Shown one piece after another: positions 9,523 through 19,453 of a DNA stretch of 64,000 bases (positions are counted from its first letter, which is position 1; the number at the start of each line of letters is the position of its first letter). The notes under the pieces were generated by a model. The model saw nothing but the letters and a program-made list of their open reading frames with translations, was not told where the DNA came from and searched no databases. The stretch is from Corynebacterium coyleae (GTDB taxonomy: Bacteria; Actinomycetota; Actinomycetes; Mycobacteriales; Mycobacteriaceae): contig NZ_CP047198.1 in assembly GCF_030408635.1 (NCBI RefSeq), positions 1,550,001 through 1,614,000 of the forward strand. The letters run 5' to 3'. A program made the position numbers and the translations under genes.

Positions 9523-11859
9523 CTACGCGTTATCCTCCACCGGGACAAGCGAGATCTTGCCACGGTTGTCGATGTCGCGGATCTCAACCTCGACCTTGTC
9601 GCCGACGTTGATGACGTCCTCGACCTTCTCCACACGGGTGTTACCACCCAGGTTGGAGATGTGGATCAGGCCATCGGTGCCCGGGGTGATGGACACGAAC
9701 GCGCCGAACGCCACGGTCTTGACCACGGTGCCCAGGTAGTGCTCGCCCACCTTCGGCATCTGCGGGTTCGCGATCGCATTGACCTTCTCAATCGCGGCGT
9801 CGGCAGCCTCACCAGAGGTGGCGGAGACGAACACGGTGCCATCGTCCTCGATGGAGATGTCTGCGCCGGTGTCCTCGGTGATCTGGTTGATGGTCTTGCC
9901 CTTCGGGCCGATCAGCTCGCCAATCTTGGATACCGGGATCTTCACGGTGGTGATCTTCGGTGCGAGCGGGTTCATCTCGTCCGGGCCGTCGATGACCTCA
10001 GCCATGGTGTCCAGGATAGCCTCGCGGGCGTCGCGGGCCTGGTTCAGCGCATCTGCAAGAACGCTGGACGGAATGCCGTCGAGCTTGGTGTCTAGCTGCA
10101 GGGCGGTGATGAACTCGCGGGTACCGGCGACCTTAAAGTCCATGTCGCCGAACGCGTCTTCGGCACCGAGGATGTCGGTCAACGCAACGTATTCGGTTTC
10201 ACCGTTGACCTCGCCGGAGACCAGACCCATCGCGATACCCGCAACCGGTGCTGCCAGCGGCACACCAGCGTTGTACAGCGACAGCGTGGAAGCACACACG
10301 GAGCCCATCGAGGTCGAGCCGTTAGAACCGAGCGCCTCGGAAACCTGACGGATCGTGTACGGGAACGCCTCACGCGACGGGATCACCGGCTCAAGGGCAC
10401 GCTCGGCGAGCGCACCGTGGCCGATTTCGCGGCGCTTCGGAGAGCCGACGCGTCCGGTTTCACCAGTGGAGTACGGCGGGAAGTTGTAGTGGTGGATGTA
10501 GCGCTTGGACTCCTCCGGGTGCAGCGAGTCGAGGTGCTGCTCCATCTTCAGCATGTCCAGGGTGGTCACGCCGAGAATCTGGGTCTCGCCACGCTCGAAC
10601 AACGCAGAGCCGTGGGCACGCGGGATGAGCTCCACCTCGACGCCGAGGTCGCGGATATCGGTCACGCCGCGGCCGTCGATACGGAAGCCCTCGGTGAGGA
10701 TCTTCTCGCGCACGATCTGCTTCTGCAATGCGTTGTACGCGGCGCGGATTTCCTTCGATGCTGCGTCGCGCTCCTCGCGCTCGTCATCGTCGATATCGAA
10801 GGAGTCGAACAGATCTTCCTCGATGTCTTCCATGTACTCGTTGGTGGCGTTCTCACGCTCAGCCTTCGATGCAATGGTCATCAGCTTGGCCAGCTTCTTC
10901 GCAGCCTTCTTCTCAACGGCCTTGAACACCTTCTCGGAGTACGCCGGGAAGAGCGGGAATTCCTTCTGCTCGGTGGAAACCTCGCTGGTAAGCGCACGCT
11001 GCGCACGGCACAGGGTCTCGATGTACGGCTTGGCAGCCTCGAGACCTTCTGCAACGGTCTTCTCAGTCGGGGCTGGGTAGCCCTTCTTGATCTGCTCGAC
11101 CACGTTCACGCCGGCGCCAGCCTCCACCATCATGATGGCGACATCTTCCTCGGTCTTGCGGCCACGCTTGCGCTCAACCATGCGGCCAGCAACGACCATT
11201 TCGAACAGGCAACGCTCGTGCTGCTCATAGTTCGGGAATGCGACCCACTGGCCCTCGGGGTGCTTATCGTCGGCAAGCAGTGCCATGCGCACGCCACCAA
11301 CCGGGCCGGACACCGGCAGGCCGGAAAGCTGCGTCGCGGCGGACGCGCCGTTGATCGCGACAACGTCGTAGTACTCCTCCGGGTGCTGCGACAGCACCGT
11401 GATGACAACCTGAACCTCGTTGCGCAGGCCCTTAACAAAGGTCGGGCGCAGCGGGCGGTCGATCAGACGGCACGCCAGGATCGCCTGGGTGGACGGGCGG
11501 CCCTCGCGGCGGAAGAACGAACCCGGGATCTTGCCCGCGGCGTACATGCGCTCTTCAACGTCGACGGTCAGCGGGAAGAAATCGAATCCTTCGCGCGGCT
11601 GGTTGGATGCGGTGGTGGTGGCCAGCATCATGGTCTCTTCGTCGAGGTACGTGGTGACGGAACCGTCGGCCTGGCGCGCGAGCTGGCCGGTCTCGAAACG
11701 AATGGTGCGGGTGCCGAAGTCGCCGTTATCCAGCGTGGCAACCGCTTCGGTGACGCCGAAATCTTCATCGACGTGGACATCAAACGAGTTGTTTGGCTTA
11801 AAGTTGCGCAAAAGATCCCTCTCCTTCGAAGGCGTGTTGGCGATCATCGGTGCCGCCAT
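9523..11859 (-). CDS. pnp: Polyribonucleotide nucleotidyltransferase (PNPase)
   Basis: PNPase degrades RNA phosphorolytically from the 3' end and in actinobacteria can also add tails. About 778 residues: two RNase PH domains (first with [15 protein letters not shown] and [16 protein letters not shown]; second with [21 protein letters not shown] and [18 protein letters not shown]), then a KH domain ([15 protein letters not shown]) and a C-terminal S1 domain ([26 protein letters not shown]). ATG 11859 has no visible ribosome binding site. TTG 11811 sits 6 bases after AAGGAGAGG and may be the real start, making the protein 16 residues shorter. It follows rpsO and ends at a strong hairpin. Confidence 0.95.
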   Translation of the reverse strand: MAAPMIANTPSKERDLLRNFKPNNSFDVHVDEDFGVTEAVATLDNGDFGTRTIRFETGQLARQADGSVTTYLDEETMMLATTTASNQPREGFDFFPLTVDVEERMYAAGKIPGSFFRREGRPSTQAILACRLIDRPLRPTFVKGLRNEVQVVITVLSQHPEEYYDVVAINGASAATQLSGLPVSGPVGGVRMALLADDKHPEGQWVAFPNYEQHERCLFEMVVAGRMVERKRGRKTEEDVAIMMVEAGAGVNVVEQIKKGYPAPTEKTVAEGLEAAKPYIETLCRAQRALTSEVSTEQKEFPLFPAYSEKVFKAVEKKAAKKLAKLMTIASKAERENATNEYMEDIEEDLFDSFDIDDDEREERDAASKEIRAAYNALQKQIVREKILTEGFRIDGRGVTDIRDLGVEVELIPRAHGSALFERGETQILGVTTLDMLKMEQHLDSLHPEESKRYIHHYNFPPYSTGETGRVGSPKRREIGHGALAERALEPVIPSREAFPYTIRQVSEALGSNGSTSMGSVCASTLSLYNAGVPLAAPVAGIAMGLVSGEVNGETEYVALTDILGAEDAFGDMDFKVAGTREFITALQLDTKLDGIPSSVLADALNQARDAREAILDTMAEVIDGPDEMNPLAPKITTVKIPVSKIGELIGPKGKTINQITEDTGADISIEDDGTVFVSATSGEAADAAIEKVNAIANPQMPKVGEHYLGTVVKTVAFGAFVSITPGTDGLIHISNLGGNTRVEKVEDVINVGDKVEVEIRDIDNRGKISLVPVEDNA

Positions 11860-11895
11860 GTCATAGGTGTTCTTGCAACGGCCAGCAATAATAGC

Positions 11896-11926
11896 AAAAA
11901 ACGCCCCACCGCGCAGGTGAGGCGTT
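11896..11926 (-). terminator. Rho-independent terminator of rpsO / pnp leader
   Basis: AACGCCCCACC (11900-11910) pairs with GGTGAGGCGTT (11916-11926), with one G-T mismatch. On the minus strand the stem is followed by a T-run (A5 at 11896-11900 on the plus strand). It lies between rpsO and pnp and could also act as an attenuator or structured leader of pnp. Confidence 0.75.
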
Positions 11927-11943
11927 ATTTTTTGCGCTATTGC

Positions 11944-12213
11944 TTAGCGACGAAGACCCAGACGGGCAATGAGATCACGGTAGCGATCAACATTGTTCTC
12001 GCGCAGGTACTTCAGCAGACCACGACGACGACCAACGAGCAGCAGCAGGCCACGACGAGAGTGGTGATCGTGCTGGTGGTCCTTCAGGTGCTCGGTCAGG
12101 TTGTTGATACGCGCGGTGAGCAGCGCAACCTGTGCCTCGGTGGAACCGGTGTCGGTCTCGTGGATGCCGTACTCCTTGAGGATTTCGGCCTTCTTCTCAG
12201 TGGACAGTGCCAT
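11944..12213 (-). CDS. rpsO: 30S ribosomal protein S15
   Basis: 89 residues, the usual length of S15, which binds 16S rRNA and helps form the platform of the 30S subunit. The whole protein is typical: [64 protein letters not shown], with a basic end at LRR. An AAGGAGT-like ribosome binding site lies upstream of ATG 12213. It precedes pnp, the classical rpsO-pnp order. The final codons and TAA coincide with one copy of the repeated TCGTCGNNAAGC word (11942-11953). Confidence 0.97.
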   Translation of the reverse strand: MALSTEKKAEILKEYGIHETDTGSTEAQVALLTARINNLTEHLKDHQHDHHSRRGLLLLVGRRRGLLKYLRENNVDRYRDLIARLGLRR

Positions 12214-12315
12214 GAGGTACTCCTTGTTTGTTTCAGTTCGCGTTCTACGGAAAAAGTCTGTGCTGCTCCATGACTGCCGCGAACCACAGTCGGCTGGCGC
12301 AAGACCTCGAAAAGG

Positions 12316-13278
12316 TTACACGACAGGGGTGGACTGGGCCAAACCCGTCAATCGACGCATGAACTCTTCGAGGAAGCCTGCAGTATCTACCCGTACAGCC
12401 ACTGCTGCGCACTTGTCGGGGTCGTTGAGGCGGGTTTCGTCGCCAATCGTGCGCCCACGCGTCTCGCCCTCGGTGTCCACCTTCATGTTGATGCCAAGCG
12501 TGTCCACCAAACCCGGCTGGATAGCCACGGCAACCGCCAACGGGTCGTGCAGTCCGCAGCCACCAAGGTGTGGCGAGGTGGTCTTGTAGGCGTCGATGTA
12601 GTAGTTCGTGATGTCGGCAAGGAACTTCCCGCCGGTGGTGCCCAGTTCGGCCCACTTCGCGGTCTCTTTAGTGGTCAAAAGCGTTTGCAGCGTGACGTCA
12701 AGACCAATCATGGTGACGTTACGTAGCTTTCGGAACAACACATCGGTGGCCTCAGGGTCCTGGTTGATGTTCGCCTCAGACCAGGCAGTGACGTTGCCAG
12801 GGACGGTGAGTGCGCCGCCCATCATCACAATATTGGCGTTTTCACGGAACACGTTGGATGCCTCGACCGCTGCCGCGATTGTGGTGGACGGGCCTGTGGG
12901 CACGATGATGAGGTCATCGCCGTACGCCGTAACCGACTCGACGAGGAAGTCCACCGCAGACATCGATTCCACCTGACGCGTCGGATCAGGGATCTCCACC
13001 TCGCCAATGCCATTTTTGCCGTGGATGAACGCGGAGATCTCCTGGACCTCGAAGGAGTCCTTCGCGCGCGCGTGGTCTGGGCCTGCGAACACAGGAATGT
13101 CTGTGCGGCCAAACAGCTCCAAGATGGCAAGGGTGTTGCGCACTGAATCCTCGACAACCACGTTGCCGTAGGTGCAGGTCACGCCGATGAGTTCTACTTC
13201 GGGCGACGCGAGTGCGTACGCCAGTGCCAGGGCATCGTCGATGCCGGTGTCTAGGTCCAGGATCAGCTTCGTGGTCAT
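12316..13278 (-). CDS. Inosine-uridine preferring nucleoside hydrolase family protein
   Basis: A 320-residue nucleoside hydrolase that would release free bases from ribonucleosides for salvage. The calcium-binding signature DLDTGIDDALAL is at residues 8-19 (Asp10, Asp14 and Asp15 equivalents). Other family blocks are VPTGPSTTIA, MMGGALTVPGN, ANINQDPEA and the late LHDPLAVA with a conserved His-Asp. Substrate preference cannot be read from sequence. The ATG overlaps the stop of ribF by four bases, so it is probably translated from the ribF message. Confidence 0.9.
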   Translation of the reverse strand: MTTKLILDLDTGIDDALALAYALASPEVELIGVTCTYGNVVVEDSVRNTLAILELFGRTDIPVFAGPDHARAKDSFEVQEISAFIHGKNGIGEVEIPDPTRQVESMSAVDFLVESVTAYGDDLIIVPTGPSTTIAAAVEASNVFRENANIVMMGGALTVPGNVTAWSEANINQDPEATDVLFRKLRNVTMIGLDVTLQTLLTTKETAKWAELGTTGGKFLADITNYYIDAYKTTSPHLGGCGLHDPLAVAVAIQPGLVDTLGINMKVDTEGETRGRTIGDETRLNDPDKCAAVAVRVDTAGFLEEFMRRLTGLAQSTPVV

Positions 13279-14246
13279 GCACCGAGAATATCGCGGGTGG
13301 TGTCCACATCGCGCGCCATGTGCTCAAGTAATTCCTCAACGGAGTCAAACTTGACCATGTCGCGAACCTTGCCCACGAACTCCACTCGGGCCATCCGCCC
13401 GTACAGGTCAGCGTCGCGGTCGAGCACAAACGACTCAACGCTGCGCCGGTTGTCGCCAAACGTGGGGTTCGTCCCCACGGAGATCGCCGCTGGGTAGCGC
13501 ACGCCGGGTTCCATGTCGCCGTCGATGGGGGCGTCGTCGATGATGGTGAGCCAGCCCGCGTAGACACCGTCAGCCGGGATCGCGGCCGCATCGGATGCGT
13601 ACTGGTTGGCCGTCGGGTATCCCAGTTCCTTGCCGCCACGGCCGGCACCACGTTCAATCGGTGCGATCACAGAGAACGGCCGTCCCATGTAGTCGGTCGC
13701 CGTTTGTACGTTTCCGCCGGAGAGTTCGTCGCGGATGGCGGTGGAGCAGACCTTGACGCCGCCGTCGGAAAGCAATCGCACAATCGTCACGTCGATGCCT
13801 GCGCGCTCCCCTAGCTGCGCCATGGTTGTAGCGGTGCCTGCGGCATCCTTTCCAAAGGTGAAATTCTCCCCCACCAGCACGTGGCGGGCGCGCAGTTGGC
13901 CCACGAGTACGTCCTCCACGTACCCCTCGGGCGAAACCCCGCCGAGCTCGTGCCGGAAATCAATGACAAGCAAGTAGTCCACGCCCAACTCAGCGATGTG
14001 GCGGGCGCGCTCCTCAAGCGACATCAGCGCCGCAGGCGTGTGACCTGGTGCGAATACCGTCACGGGGTGCGGGTCAAAGGTCATGACCACGCTCGGCACA
14101 CCGAGTTCACGTGCGGTATCCACGGCCTTCGAGATCAGCAGTTGGTGGCCTCTGTGCACACCGTCAAAGACGCCGATAGTGACGACGGTGCCACCAGGCT
14201 CGCCAAATGTTTCCGGCACTGCGTCGAGGCCACGCAAAATATCCAC
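13275..14246 (-). CDS. ribF: Bifunctional riboflavin kinase / FAD synthetase
   Basis: RibF phosphorylates riboflavin to FMN and adenylates it to FAD. The N-terminal nucleotidyltransferase-like domain has VVTIGVFDGVHRGHQ and the downstream VLVGENFTFGKDAAG. The C-terminal riboflavin kinase domain has GRPFSV, GKELGYPTAN (PTAN binds the substrate and Mg), GVYAGWL and GTNPTFG. The length (323 residues) is normal. The start is taken as GTG 14246 (VDILRGLDAVP); GTG 14255 is an alternative, and neither has a clear ribosome binding site. It diverges from truB with about 30 bases between starts. Confidence 0.93.
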   Translation of the reverse strand: MDILRGLDAVPETFGEPGGTVVTIGVFDGVHRGHQLLISKAVDTARELGVPSVVMTFDPHPVTVFAPGHTPAALMSLEERARHIAELGVDYLLVIDFRHELGGVSPEGYVEDVLVGQLRARHVLVGENFTFGKDAAGTATTMAQLGERAGIDVTIVRLLSDGGVKVCSTAIRDELSGGNVQTATDYMGRPFSVIAPIERGAGRGGKELGYPTANQYASDAAAIPADGVYAGWLTIIDDAPIDGDMEPGVRYPAAISVGTNPTFGDNRRSVESFVLDRDADLYGRMARVEFVGKVRDMVKFDSVEELLEHMARDVDTTRDILGA

Positions 14247-14276
14247 GGAGGACACAGTACGGCATACTTCAAAAGC

Positions 14277-15170
14277 ATGAACGATCCCCTCGAAAAGTCC
14301 GGCATTGTTGTCGTCGATAAGCCTCAGGGCTTGACGAGTCATGACGTGGTGGCGCGTCTGCGTCGGTTCTTCGGTACTCGCAAAGTTGGCCACGCTGGCA
14401 CGCTCGACCCGATGGCCACGGGCGTGCTTGTCGCAGGCATTGAGCGCGGCACGAAGCTGCTGGCGCACCTGGTCGCAGAGGACAAGGTCTACGAAACGAC
14501 GATCCGCCTCGGTGCGTCCACGACCACAGACGATGCGGAGGGCGAGATCACCGAAACGCACGACGCGTCTGCGGTTACCGACGACGCGATCCACGAGCAG
14601 ATCGCACTGCTGACCGGCGATATCATGCAGGTTCCGTCGAAGGTGTCCGCGATCAAGATCGATGGGCGCCGAGCCCACGAACTGGTGCGCGCCGGTGAGG
14701 AGGTCACCATTCCTCCCCGCCCCGTGACCGTCCACGCTTTCGATGTCAGCGAGATCCGCCACCACGATGGCGTCGTCGACATCGACGCCCGCGTGCATTG
14801 TTCCTCCGGCACCTATATCCGCTCGCTTGGCCGCGACCTCGGCGCGGCGTTGGGGGTTGGCGGGCATTTGATTGCTTTGCGACGAACCTCCGTCGGCCCG
14901 TTCTCCATCGATGACGCCCACACCCTCGACGCGTTGGAAGACAATGCTGTGTTGTCGCTGACCATGGATGAGGCACTGACCCGCTCGTGGCCGGTGCTTG
15001 ATGTCACTACTGATGAATACGCGGCGCTCTCCATGGGCAAGTGGCTCGAGCCGCGCGGTTTGAAGGGCGTGCACGCCGCCGTCGGACCAGACGGCAAAGC
15101 AGTCGCCCTAGTGAAAGAGCAGGGCAAGCGCCTAGCCACGGTGTTTGTGGCGCGGCCATCCACGCTTTAG
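14277..15170 (+). CDS. truB: tRNA pseudouridine(55) synthase
   Basis: TruB makes pseudouridine 55 in the T-loop of tRNAs. The 297-residue protein has the N-terminal block GIVVVDKPQGLTSHDVV, the catalytic motif GHAGTLDPMATGVL (Asp44), the YETTIRLGASTTTDDAEGE segment, SAIKIDGRRAHELVRAG, and SSGTYIRSLGRDLG near the C-terminal domain. The ATG at 14277 is the first one matching the family; upstream codons run into the divergent ribF gene. It points toward pptT and the two genes converge with only 3 bases between stops. Confidence 0.95.
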   Translation: MNDPLEKSGIVVVDKPQGLTSHDVVARLRRFFGTRKVGHAGTLDPMATGVLVAGIERGTKLLAHLVAEDKVYETTIRLGASTTTDDAEGEITETHDASAVTDDAIHEQIALLTGDIMQVPSKVSAIKIDGRRAHELVRAGEEVTIPPRPVTVHAFDVSEIRHHDGVVDIDARVHCSSGTYIRSLGRDLGAALGVGGHLIALRRTSVGPFSIDDAHTLDALEDNAVLSLTMDEALTRSWPVLDVTTDEYAALSMGKWLEPRGLKGVHAAVGPDGKAVALVKEQGKRLATVFVARPSTL

Positions 15171-15173
15171 CTC

Positions 15174-15830
15174 TTAGCGCACGTACGTGGAAGCCACCAC
15201 GTAGCCACCACGGACCACCCAGCGGCCCTCAAACACCGGCACCGGCGCGGGACGGGCGAGGAGCTGCGAGACAAACGTGCCGTCGGCGCGCAACTCAATT
15301 TCGGCTTCGTCGAAATCTAGCCAACGCCGTGTCATCGGAAACCAGCACTTGTAAGTCGCTTCCTTGGCACAAAACAGCAGCCGGTCGGCCCATTGCTGCC
15401 CCTGCTGACGCATACCGTTGACCATCGCAATCTCAGTATCACTGGCGATCGACTCCAGCACCCCGTCTGGCAGCGATTCTGCCGGCTCCGCATCGAGCCC
15501 CATCGACAGCACGTACCGGGTGGGTGCTGCGACAGCGGCGCGCAGGCCATCGGTATGGGTCAGCGAGCCGGTAAACCCCTCTGGCCACAACGGCATACCG
15601 CGTTCCCCGCGCAGGATCGCGCCTGCAGATTCCACGCCCAGTTCGCGCAGAGCTTGGTGTGCGCACCAGCGGGCATCGCCGAACTCTCCCTTGCGCAAAT
15701 CGACTGCGGTTTTGACCTCTTGGCGCTCCGCCGGGTGGAGGTGGTCGTAGCGGGTGAGGTCGCCGGCGTCGTCGGTAAGTAAAAAGACGCAGCGTGCTTC
15801 TGGAGGAAACAGCGAAATATCTTGCATCAC
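15174..15830 (-). CDS. pptT: 4'-phosphopantetheinyl transferase, PptT type
   Basis: Transfers phosphopantetheine from CoA to carrier proteins, in this group those for fatty acid, mycolate and related synthesis. A 218-residue Sfp-type enzyme with the magnesium motif GLDAEP (Asp113, Glu115) and the second motif FCAKEATYKCW (Lys156, Glu157, Lys161). The N-terminal RRGE-like substrate block reads ILRGERGMPLWPEGFTGSLTHTDG. The start may be GTG 15830 (GGAGG seven bases upstream) or the adjacent ATG 15827. The GTG overlaps the stop of the pptH-like gene, as in the neighbouring mycobacterial pair. Confidence 0.9.
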   Translation of the reverse strand: MMQDISLFPPEARCVFLLTDDAGDLTRYDHLHPAERQEVKTAVDLRKGEFGDARWCAHQALRELGVESAGAILRGERGMPLWPEGFTGSLTHTDGLRAAVAAPTRYVLSMGLDAEPAESLPDGVLESIASDTEIAMVNGMRQQGQQWADRLLFCAKEATYKCWFPMTRRWLDFDEAEIELRADGTFVSQLLARPAPVPVFEGRWVVRGGYVVASTYVR

Positions 15831-16627
15831 TATTCAACCTCCATGACCGGGTACGGGAATTGCCGCGTGGACGGGTGGTGGCGCCACTCGCGCGGATAGC
15901 CCAGGGAGACCTCAATGTGGTCGACGCCATCGACCTTGGTCACCCCCGGCATGTGCAGGTGACCGTACACCACTGCCTGCGCGTTGTAGCGCTTGGGCCA
16001 TGTCCTGGTGTGCCGGGTCCCGCACCACAGGGCGATTTCGGACCACATCATGCGCTGCACCGGCTCCTGCACCAGCGGCCAGTGGTTGACCAGAATCGTC
16101 GGCCCGCTAATGCGGGATAAGCGTTTGGTGGTGTAGGCCAAACGGTCCCAGCACCAGCCACGGATATCCACAAATGGTGCGATGGCAAACTCGTCTGTCA
16201 TCACCACGTTGTTGTCGTGGGCAGCCTGCAGGGCTTCGTCGACAGTCATTTCCCTGCTGCGGAACGAATAGTCGTACAGCGTAAATAGCGGCGCGATGGT
16301 CACTCCGCCGAACACCGGATAGCGATCTTCCGGGGTAATCACACCGATAGCGCGCATCGCTTGAACCAGCATGGCGTACTTTTCTCGGCCGCGGTACCTG
16401 TCCGCAGAACAGCAAAATAGCTCGTGGTTGCCGGGCACCCAGATGACGGTGTCGAACCGACTGGCCAGTTCTGTCATCACTTCAACGATGAGTTCGAACC
16501 GTTCGGCCACGTCGCCAGCGACGATGAGCCAGTCAGACGGGTCAGTAGGCTGGATGTCGTCGATTTTTGGGCCGTTGAGCTTCACTGCGGCGTGCAGGTC
16601 GCTGACTGCCCAGAGTGTCGTGGTCAT
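15830..16627 (-). CDS. pptH: Metallophosphoesterase, probable phosphopantetheinyl hydrolase PptH
   Basis: A 265-residue calcineurin-like phosphoesterase. The metal ligands are in order: SDLHAA (Asp10, His12), IVAGDVAE (Asp39), WVPGNHEL (Asn67, His68), LVNHWPL and VVYGHLHMPG. In Mycobacterium tuberculosis the equivalent gene next to pptT encodes PptH, which removes phosphopantetheine from carrier proteins and so opposes PptT. The conserved pairing and the one-base overlap with pptT here support the same role, by inference. Its ATG overlaps the stop of the MATE transporter gene by four bases, so all three are probably one transcript. Confidence 0.82.
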   Translation of the reverse strand: MTTTLWAVSDLHAAVKLNGPKIDDIQPTDPSDWLIVAGDVAERFELIVEVMTELASRFDTVIWVPGNHELFCCSADRYRGREKYAMLVQAMRAIGVITPEDRYPVFGGVTIAPLFTLYDYSFRSREMTVDEALQAAHDNNVVMTDEFAIAPFVDIRGWCWDRLAYTTKRLSRISGPTILVNHWPLVQEPVQRMMWSEIALWCGTRHTRTWPKRYNAQAVVYGHLHMPGVTKVDGVDHIEVSLGYPREWRHHPSTRQFPYPVMEVE

Positions 16628-17958
16628 GCGTCATTCCTACCATCACCGCTTGTCACTGCCCATCGCATGGAACGGAACCTGTGCACTACACCTACGAGGC
16701 GCACAAGGATTTGGCCGAGTTGTCCGACCCAAATACCGGTCAGGCCCCAGCCGAAGAAACCGGAAGCGATGATGATCGGCAGCGCAACCCCGAGCAGAGA
16801 AAACAGTGTCAGGTTGCGCAGGTACGCCGCATCAGCCGCACCAAGCAGCACCCCGTCGAGCGCAAACACCGCTCCCCCGGCGATGATCATGGCGATAAAC
16901 AACAGCCACGGCAGCTGCAGCGTATCGACGACCGCCTGATCCTGCGTAAACAAACCCAGAATCGGCTCACGGAACAACGCGAACACCACGGCCAGCACGA
17001 CCGCGAAGACCATCGAGTACTTCAGTGCGTGCTCACCAACGGCGCGTGCGTCCTGCGCCCCTGCCCGCCCCAAAGCCGAGCCGGTCAGGGTCTGCGCCGC
17101 AATAGCCAGCGAATCAAGCACGAGTGTGAGGAAGTTCCACAGCTGCAGCATCAACTGGTGAGCAGCAAGCGCAACCACGCCGAAGCGACCAGCAACTGCA
17201 GCAGCGGTCAGCAACGAGACTTGAAACGATAACGACCGCAAAATCAGGTCGCGGCCTAACACGAGCTGCTTGGAAATCACCGACCACTGCGGCGCCCAGC
17301 CCCGGCCCGACGTCCGGTGCTCCCTGATAAGAAACACCACGAACAACGTCGACGTGATCCCCATGCCAATCACGTTGGATATCGCGGAGCCCACAAGCCC
17401 GTACTGGTTCACCAATAACGGCAACGAGATCGCGCCGGGAATGAGGCCACACAACGTTAAGTAAAACGGCAATCGCGTATTTTGCACGCCGCGCATCCAG
17501 CCATTTCCGGCCATGACGATCAGCGTCATCGGGATGGCGAATGCGGATACACGCATCCAGGACGCAGCGCGCACACTCGTGTCAACGTCACCTGCAAGCG
17601 CCATCGCCAACGGCTGGGCGAACACCCACACAATCAGCGCCAAGATCGCGCCCACCCCGAGCGCTACCCAGGTAGCTTGTACACCTTCCTCGACTGCCTG
17701 ATCGCGTTTTCCGGCACCATAAAACCGCGAGCTTCGCGCCGTCGTGCCATAGGACAAAAACGTTAATTGGGTTGTCACGGTCGACTGAATGGCAGCGCCT
17801 GCAGCGAGTGCAGCCAGCTGCGCGGTGCCGAGCCTGCCAACGACAGCGGTATCCAGCAGGAGATACAGCGGGTTGGCTGCCAGCACGCCGAGCGCGGGCA
17901 GCGCGAGCATCAAGATATCCCGCGCGGTTGGTGTGCGGGCAGCGTCCGCGCCCCTCAT
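16624..17958 (-). CDS. dinF: MATE family efflux transporter (DinF type)
   Basis: A 444-residue polytopic membrane protein with about twelve hydrophobic segments. It starts RDILMLALPALGVLAANPLYLLLDTAVVGRLGTAQLAALAAG, the first-helix signature of MATE/DinF antiporters. These proteins exchange cations for drugs or metabolites, and the substrate here is unknown. It lies between a DHH phosphoesterase and pptH, the same place as mycobacterial dinF. The four-base overlaps at both ends (16624-16627 and 17955-17958) show tight coupling in the rbfA-DHH-dinF-pptH-pptT run. Confidence 0.9.
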   Translation of the reverse strand: MRGADAARTPTARDILMLALPALGVLAANPLYLLLDTAVVGRLGTAQLAALAAGAAIQSTVTTQLTFLSYGTTARSSRFYGAGKRDQAVEEGVQATWVALGVGAILALIVWVFAQPLAMALAGDVDTSVRAASWMRVSAFAIPMTLIVMAGNGWMRGVQNTRLPFYLTLCGLIPGAISLPLLVNQYGLVGSAISNVIGMGITSTLFVVFLIREHRTSGRGWAPQWSVISKQLVLGRDLILRSLSFQVSLLTAAAVAGRFGVVALAAHQLMLQLWNFLTLVLDSLAIAAQTLTGSALGRAGAQDARAVGEHALKYSMVFAVVLAVVFALFREPILGLFTQDQAVVDTLQLPWLLFIAMIIAGGAVFALDGVLLGAADAAYLRNLTLFSLLGVALPIIIASGFFGWGLTGIWVGQLGQILVRLVGVVHRFRSMRWAVTSGDGRNDA

Positions 17959-18959
17959 CGGTCGGCGGGTTCCGGCAATGCGTCGAGCAGGTCGCGGACG
18001 ACCTCAGAGCGCGAACCGGTGGCCGAGTACCCCGCTGCTGCCTTGTGTCCGCCACCGCCAAGAGAGCGCGCGACGGTTGAAACATTCAGCACCGTAGAAC
18101 GCAGCGACATCGCCCAGTGCTTGCTGCTGTACTGCTTCAACACCACACCAACGTCGGTGCCTTCAAGGGCACGGGCGTAGTCGATGATCGCCTCGACCGT
18201 TGGCTGACTCATGCGCGCTAACAACCCCGTGGGAATGGTGAGCACTGCAACGGAGAGCCCCTTGACCGGAATGATCTGGGTTTCCGCCAACACCGCGCCC
18301 ATGAGCTGGAGGTCAGTCGCACTCATCGTGTCCATCAGGTCCAGCGCAATCTGGCGAGTATTCAGGCCGTAGCCCATCAGCTCCGCGGCCAAACGGTGCA
18401 TCCTCGGTGTGCCCCACCGGAAGCTGCCGGTGTCGGTGACCAAGCCCGCGTACAGGCAGTACGCGATGTCCTCGTCAAGCTCCACCCCAAGATGATCAAG
18501 CAACTCGCGGATCATCGTTGTGGTCGATTCGGACTCGACGATCAAATTCATGTCGCCGAACCCGGGGTTGGTGTTGTGGTGATCGATGACAACAACGCGC
18601 GACGGGTTATCCGAAACATCGACCAGGAATGCTCCTGTGCGATCTGCGGAGGCACAATCCACGGTGACAACAAGGCCATCCTCCGGTAAAGTTTCGCCGT
18701 AGATGATCTCATCGACTCCCGGGATAGTGCGCATATTCGCCGGGTGCGGCAACGGCTGGCCAATGTAAACGTCGTTGTCGATACCAAGCGCCGTGAGCCC
18801 CTTTGCGAGCGCACACGCCGACCCGATCGCATCCGCATCGGGGTTGATGTGTGCGACCACGTTGACGCGGTCCGCGGCGCGGATACGAGCGGCAACCTCG
18901 GCAAATAGCGGAGCATGCTCCGCAAACAGCTGGCTGTTCAGGGCACTACTCCCCTTCAC
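17955..18959 (-). CDS. DHH/DHHA1 phosphoesterase (NrnA-like)
   Basis: About 334 residues. Motifs: [21 protein letters not shown] (DHH motif I with Asp-x-Asp), [12 protein letters not shown] (motif II), [10 protein letters not shown] (the DHH triad) and a C-terminal DHHA1 domain ending [12 protein letters not shown]. Family members degrade nanoRNAs or hydrolyse pAp or cyclic dinucleotides. In actinobacteria the protein next to rbfA is usually such a bifunctional phosphatase. The start is uncertain: GTG 18959 overlaps rbfA by 14 bases and ATG 18983 by 38, neither with a strong ribosome binding site. The DinF gene follows with a 4-base overlap. Confidence 0.88.
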   Translation of the reverse strand: MKGSSALNSQLFAEHAPLFAEVAARIRAADRVNVVAHINPDADAIGSACALAKGLTALGIDNDVYIGQPLPHPANMRTIPGVDEIIYGETLPEDGLVVTVDCASADRTGAFLVDVSDNPSRVVVIDHHNTNPGFGDMNLIVESESTTTMIRELLDHLGVELDEDIAYCLYAGLVTDTGSFRWGTPRMHRLAAELMGYGLNTRQIALDLMDTMSATDLQLMGAVLAETQIIPVKGLSVAVLTIPTGLLARMSQPTVEAIIDYARALEGTDVGVVLKQYSSKHWAMSLRSTVLNVSTVARSLGGGGHKAAAGYSATGSRSEVVRDLLDALPEPADR

Positions 18960-19386
18960 CGGAGCGCTTGTACGGGTCAGCATCGCCAGCCGGCTTCGCA
19001 TTTGCGCGCAGCTTTGCTAGCTCCTCATCACGCGCGCGTGCACGGTTGAGCAGCTCCTCCATGTGCGCGGAAGCTTCCGGCACGGTATCGCGCTCAAACG
19101 AGATGGTCGGCGTGAACCGAACCGAAAGCTGATCACCCACGATCTTGCGGATCTGCCCGCGAGCACGGTTGAGCGCCTCAGCGGCCTGCTCGTAGTCAGG
19201 TTCGTCGTCGATCTCTTGGCCACGCACTGTGTAGTAAATGGTGGCGTCATGAAGGTCCCCGGTGACTCGGGTGTCGGTCACAGTGACCAACTCCAGCCGG
19301 CGGTCCTTAATCTCCCGCTCAATCGCGGAAGCAACAATCGTCTGAATCTGCTTCGCCAACCGCTGGGCGCGGGTGTTATCAGCCAT
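18946..19386 (-). CDS. rbfA: 30S ribosome-binding factor A
   Basis: RbfA helps the late maturation of the 30S subunit and 16S rRNA 5' end. The 146-residue protein starts [28 protein letters not shown] and carries the KH-like core, with [25 protein letters not shown] and [18 protein letters not shown]. The C-terminus is a charged, probably flexible tail. The start is supported by GAGGAGG a few bases upstream of ATG 19386. The gene is separated from infB by two consecutive hairpin-forming sequences, then overlaps the DHH gene. Confidence 0.95.
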   Translation of the reverse strand: MADNTRAQRLAKQIQTIVASAIEREIKDRRLELVTVTDTRVTGDLHDATIYYTVRGQEIDDEPDYEQAAEALNRARGQIRKIVGDQLSVRFTPTISFERDTVPEASAHMEELLNRARARDEELAKLRANAKPAGDADPYKRSGEGE

Positions 19387-19417
19387 GTCACTCCTCCTCA
19401 AAACTTCTGCATAGTGT

Positions 19418-19453
19418 AACCCCCGCCGAGCACGTGCGTGCGGGGCGGGGGTT
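19418..19453 (-). terminator. GC-rich hairpin between infB and rbfA
   Basis: AACCCCCGCC (19418-19427) pairs with GGCGGGGGTT (19444-19453), and the 16-base loop contains GCACGTGC. The minus-strand exit is TTACAC, so there is no strong U-run. It may be an attenuator, processing site or weak terminator. Confidence 0.5.
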
